Assembly (NCBI GenBank): GCA_003254925.1
Contig: QANZ01044784.1
Coordinates: 70,755 to 134,754 of the forward strand
Direction of reading: 5' to 3'
DNA: 64,000 nucleotides
Source of the DNA: Chamaecrista fasciculata
Taxonomy: Eukaryota; Streptophyta; Magnoliopsida; Fabales; Fabaceae
Shown: piece by piece, positions 56,695 to 64,000 of the stretch
How positions within the stretch are numbered: position 1 is the first letter of the stretch
Layout of the letters: each line of letters opens with the position of its first letter
The notes under the pieces: generated by a model
Seen by the model: the letters and a program-made list of their open reading frames with translations, nothing else
What the model was told of the DNA's origin: nothing
The model's database searches: none
Position numbers and translations under genes: made by a program

Positions 56695-58100
56695 AATTTA
56701 ATGTTGTTCCGAGTATTCTACTAAAAAAATAATAAGTATTTTCTAAGTGATACATTATTCAACTGACGTTAGGTTATACTTTTTAGGTTATACTAGTAGG
56801 AAAAAGAAAAACAATCTCTTCGGCATTACAAAGTGCTGAGAGGATTTCTTGTGATACTATCGCAATTATGTTGGAACTTTTGTATGAATCAGCATTAATT
56901 TATTGTAAGATTAATATTTGTGTTTTTTGATAAGTAATTAATTTATCGTTTGTAATAGATTGAGTTCATATTAATTGTGGTAATTCATGATGTGTTGAAT
57001 TATCCAGAAGCCATACGCGACCTGGGCTAGGAATGTCAAGCCACGTCCAAAGAGTATTAGTAATTATTCCATTGAATTACTATTGCATATATGGAGTTTG
57101 TTTATTAAAGAGACTATTTTATAATTATGTTTAACGATATTTTGTAATATTCACTAATGAACTAATTAGTGAATATTTTGATTATATATACCAAACATGT
57201 TTTCATACAAATGGTCCTTCTTTTGTTTAATTTTGGTCTCTTTCTTAGCAGAAAAGTAAACTCTAAGTTAGTGATTTCATCTCTAACACATTAAATTTAT
57301 AATTTCCACATTTGAGAGCATTATTAGTTATTTTGTTTTTGCTTTTGGGGTCCAATCGCGCTTTGAGATAAACACTTGATGATAATTATTTGATTTTTTT
57401 AATAATCATCTGATAATTAATTATTTGATTTTTTTTTACAGAATAAATAGTTGTTTATTTATTTAGTTTTGTTCAGCTATTTCAGCAATTAGTTTTGAGC
57501 TAGATTCAAAACAATATATATAACAGATTCTGTTGTACCCTATCACCGACTAATTTTATCCTGCACAATTTCGTTTTTCACTAAAGATATGAACGTGAAA
57601 TTCTACTAAAGATACACCGAAATTGAATTTTTTGAGATGACAATCTCAAGTTATGGATCGCACAATGTAACTAGAGGTTGCTTTAAAAATTATGAATACT
57701 ATAATGAATTGATTTTCTCTTATATATCAAGAAACGGTCCTAAAGTATTAAATTTGTCTCTAAATTTTATATTAACTATTAATTTCATTTTCAATATTTT
57801 TATACAATCAATTTTTATTTTTAATATTTTATATTTTGATTAATTTTATCCTTTGCTCTTATTTTATCTAAATATTAATGACAAAATTACGTAACTAATA
57901 ATATATAATGTAAAATTAATAAAAAAAAATCATAATTCAAATTATAAAACAGAGTGTAATTTGTCATTAATTTATTGAAAGAAATTAATAAAAAAAATTA
58001 ATCAAAGTGTAAAATATTGAAGACGTGATTGACCGCAAAAGAAAATTGGGGATAAAATTGACAATTAATATAAAATTTAGGGATGAAATTAGTCTTTTTT
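56695..58100. other. AT-rich spacer before the LINE
   Basis: No gene or clear repeat structure seen. The junction with the LINE is around 58100-58120. Confidence 0.55.
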
Positions 58101-58109
58101 TAAGCAAAA

Positions 58110-59323
58110 AATTAGTACAAATTAGATGGCTGCCTTCGGGAAATGGAGAGTTTTCAGTTAAATCTACTTACAACATGCTGATCAAGAACGGTCCCCCTAA
58201 CAGACTCTTTAAAATAATATGGAAGTTAAATGTGCCTGAGAGAGTTAGATTATTTATCTGGAGGCTTGCTCATGACAAGCTTCTTACCAGAGATAGGTGT
58301 AGCCGCTGGTTTGGTGCCTCCAATAGATGCCATAGATGCCCTGACCAGGTGGAAACCACTCTTCATGTGCTGAGGGACTGTAATTTTGCCGCTGGCCTGT
58401 GGAACAAGTTTTTACAGCCCAGTCATTTTATCTCTTTTTATAACTATAATTTAATTGACTGGATTTATGCTAATTTAAATAACACTTTTTCTAGCAGTTT
58501 GCAGTTTGCTTGGAATCAGATTTGGGCTATTAATACCTGGAACATTTGGAGATGGAGGAATGATGCTCTCTTCAATTCCAGTGTCAACATCCCGAGAGAC
58601 CCTTTTGTAAGTTCGATTACTACAATCAAGCATTATAATGACAGTTATAATTTTTTTCTTTCAGAGGACAAGCATACCCAAAAAACCTGGACTAGCATTA
58701 CCTGGGACCGTCCGAAGGAGGGCTGGGTGAAGCTCAACTCTGATGGCTCGTGTGACGCTGCCCGGGGTCGCTCTGGCTGCGGTGGGCTGTTGAGGAACTC
58801 TAATGGTGGCTGGATTCATGGTTACTACAAGTTTTTGGGTGATTGTTCTGTGATCAAGGCGGAATCATGTGGGCTGTTGGAGGGTCTCTCTTGTGCGAAG
58901 GAGCTTGGAGTTACCAAGTTAGAGATTGAGTGTGATTCTTCATCCCTTGTCTCCGCCGTGAAGGATCCTCGGCCTCTGGGGGCTGACATTTGCACGCTTA
59001 TTCGCTCGATTAGGGAGCTGCTTGGCTGTTTTGAGTTGTGGACCATTCGTCATGTCTGGCGGGAGTCGAATGCGTGTGCTGACCTGCTCGCCGCTATGGG
59101 TCGCGAAGATGACAATGGCATTTTGCAGAATCTGGAGCTTCCTCCCTCGACGGACCTGCGTTTAGCGCTGCTGCGTGATTGCCTAGGGTTGGGGATGGAG
59201 AGAGCCGTGTAGGCTTGTGTCTTGCTCGGGTTGGGTCTTTTTGTGTTTTTTTTCTTTGTTTTTTGTTGCTTCTTGTTTTGTTTCGTGGGCTTTAGCCCAC
59301 CGTCTCCTACCAAAAAAAAAAAA
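58110..59323 (+). mobile_element. 5'-truncated LINE (L1 type) with intact C-terminal ORF2
   Basis: An uninterrupted frame to the TAG at 59210-59212 encodes about 365 residues. First comes a reverse-transcriptase zinc-binding region (FSVKSTYNML, IWRLAHDKLLTRDR, CHRCPDQVETTLHVLRDC). An RNase H domain follows with its acidic residues in place (NSDGSC, KAESCGLLEGL, ECDSSSLV, HVWRESNACADLL). The reverse transcriptase itself is missing, so the copy is truncated at 5', as is usual after incomplete target-primed reverse transcription. The 3' end has gggctttagcccacc and an A tract. The absence of stops in over 1 kb argues for a fairly recent insertion. The open frame continues a little upstream (58025) into flanking DNA. 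Confidence 0.9.
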
Positions 59324-59334
59324 TATCTCCTACC
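59303..59334. mobile_element. A tract flanked by a 9-bp repeat at the LINE end
   Basis: tctcctacc at 59303-59311 and 59326-59334 flanks twelve A plus ta. It may be another micro-insertion in the LINE tail or slippage during LINE integration. Confidence 0.4.
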
Positions 59335-60409
59335 AAGTTTTATTATCTCGCTTTTAAATATATCTGAATATCGGATTATCAGTTATGATATTGAGCTATT
59401 CACTTTAATTAGAACAGATAGAAACGCCCACAATTGCAATTTTTAAGTGCCAACCGAGCATATCTTCTGCACCCAAAAAAAAAAAGAAAAAAAAAAAAGA
59501 AAAAAACTCGGCGTATCTATCACCGCAGTAAATCAACGGATAATACAAAAGGGAAAAAAAGTAAAAAAACTATTTTGGCTACTAACAGGAAATAGAATTC
59601 ACGCACGCAAACTCAGTTTGACCAACCTAAAAGTGTACGGAAGCCATTTGACAATGGGAATAGGTAAGAAATTGTTTTGATATCCATTGGAAATCTGAGT
59701 AATCTCCTTTGACAGAAGGTAAAGAAAGATAGCAATATCTTCGCAAGGTGTTCAACCCGATTTCAAAGTTCAATTGATTTTTGATTTTGCTGCATCCGAA
59801 GCTCGTCTCCAAATACATCATTCATTCGGGTAGTTCATTTGCTTTCTCTTCCTTCTAGTTATCATCAGTTTGCTCTTTCGGTTGGTATGGAACTTAACAA
59901 GTCATTATTGTTTCTTTGTTATCCGTTTAATCGGTCACCTGATTCGATTTCAACACAGCTGGTTGATCTCCAAAAATCTGATTCGCTCATTCTTTTGCAA
60001 AATATAGCGCATTTTCTTCATACTACGATGTTTGATTTGATCTGTTTGCCTGCAGGTTGTAAAATCTTGAAACATTTTTTATTTGCTAGGCTCTTCAACC
60101 TTCTGATAGCTTTTTGACAATTTTTTTTTCTTCGAAGTTCTATGTTTGATGGATTCCCTACCCTTACCCCCCGCCCCCCTTTACCCTATTTGACTTTTAG
60201 TCCACAACTTGTCATTTGTTTATTTTCCCCCTTTCATATTTGCCTTGTTTTCTGTTGCTTGATCTGTTGATCATCTCTGCATAATGACTGATCAGGGTTG
60301 TACTGTTGAGGTCTATGCATAAAGCACACGCATAAGAGGGTTGTCGATCGGGAGTCAAAGTTGTTTCTCAACATTTGCTTGTAATCAACAAAGTCAAATT
60401 TCTGCAGCT
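59335..60409 (+). promoter_or_regulatory. Helicase promoter and leader
   Basis: AT-rich spacer with an A-rich tract at 59475-59505, then a likely transcribed leader from about 59700. An acceptor (tctgcag) ends two bases before the ATG at 60410, so a leader intron is probable, but its donor is uncertain (candidate cgg|gtagtt near 59830). Confidence 0.4.

Positions 60410-64000
<3,591 letters not shown>

Noticed and set aside
58025-58110. Upstream extension of the LINE frame as coding
   Set aside because: Open by chance; sequence is AT-rich flank, and LINE similarity begins around IRWLPSGNGEFSV.

Overview
This is a gene-rich stretch of a nuclear plant genome. Long multi-exon genes have GT-AG introns, flanks are AT-rich, and there is a truncated LINE, many small inverted-repeat elements and two assembly gaps (14850-14910 and one N at 41325). 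Every protein recognised is of eudicot type. The abundance of inverted elements carrying 'ttggtccc' motifs would fit a legume, but the species cannot be fixed from the sequence.

Layout, left to right: HST (homogentisate solanesyltransferase, +, 5' end outside the window); an IQM calmodulin-binding-type gene (-); a TRAF-type zinc-finger gene (-); MED7 (+, middle exon(s) lost around an assembly gap); an SCL33/SCL30A-like SR splicing factor (+); about 6 kb without a gene; a DUF620 gene (+) with a GC-AG intron; ATXR4-like SET-domain gene (+); FAR2/MS2-like plastid fatty acyl reductase (+); LPP-delta sphingoid phosphate phosphatase (+); PP2A catalytic subunit of subfamily II (-); a repeat-rich 8 kb with two large foldback elements and a 5'-truncated LINE; and a DDX3/Ded1-like DEAD-box helicase of the RH11/RH37/RH52 group (+, 3' end outside). 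I rebuilt exon chains by hand from splice signals and protein-family conservation. All complete CDS chains close in frame: IQM 556 aa, TRAF-type 577 aa, SCL 203 aa, DUF620 352 aa, ATXR4 337 aa, FAR2 608 aa, LPP-delta 394 aa, PP2A 313 aa.

The genes are unrelated housekeeping or developmental loci and do not form a pathway. The order LPP-delta / PP2A / RH11-like matches adjacent Arabidopsis loci as I recall them, so this is ordinary ancestral plant gene order loosened by transposons. The most unusual content is not coding. (1) At least six long-TIR, Mutator-like foldback elements have arms built from arrays of ttggtccc-type units; two have perfect and two have 8-of-9 9-bp target duplications. 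They sit in introns, promoters and spacers. (2) About a dozen micro-insertions of roughly 6-33 bp, mostly poly(A)/poly(T) with or without a GGCC-like end, are flanked by direct duplications of 9-18 bp and look like extremely truncated target-primed retro-insertions. (3) An exact 56-bp tandem duplication covers a splice donor in the SR-protein gene. I found no CRISPR array, rRNA gene or tRNA gene that I could support.
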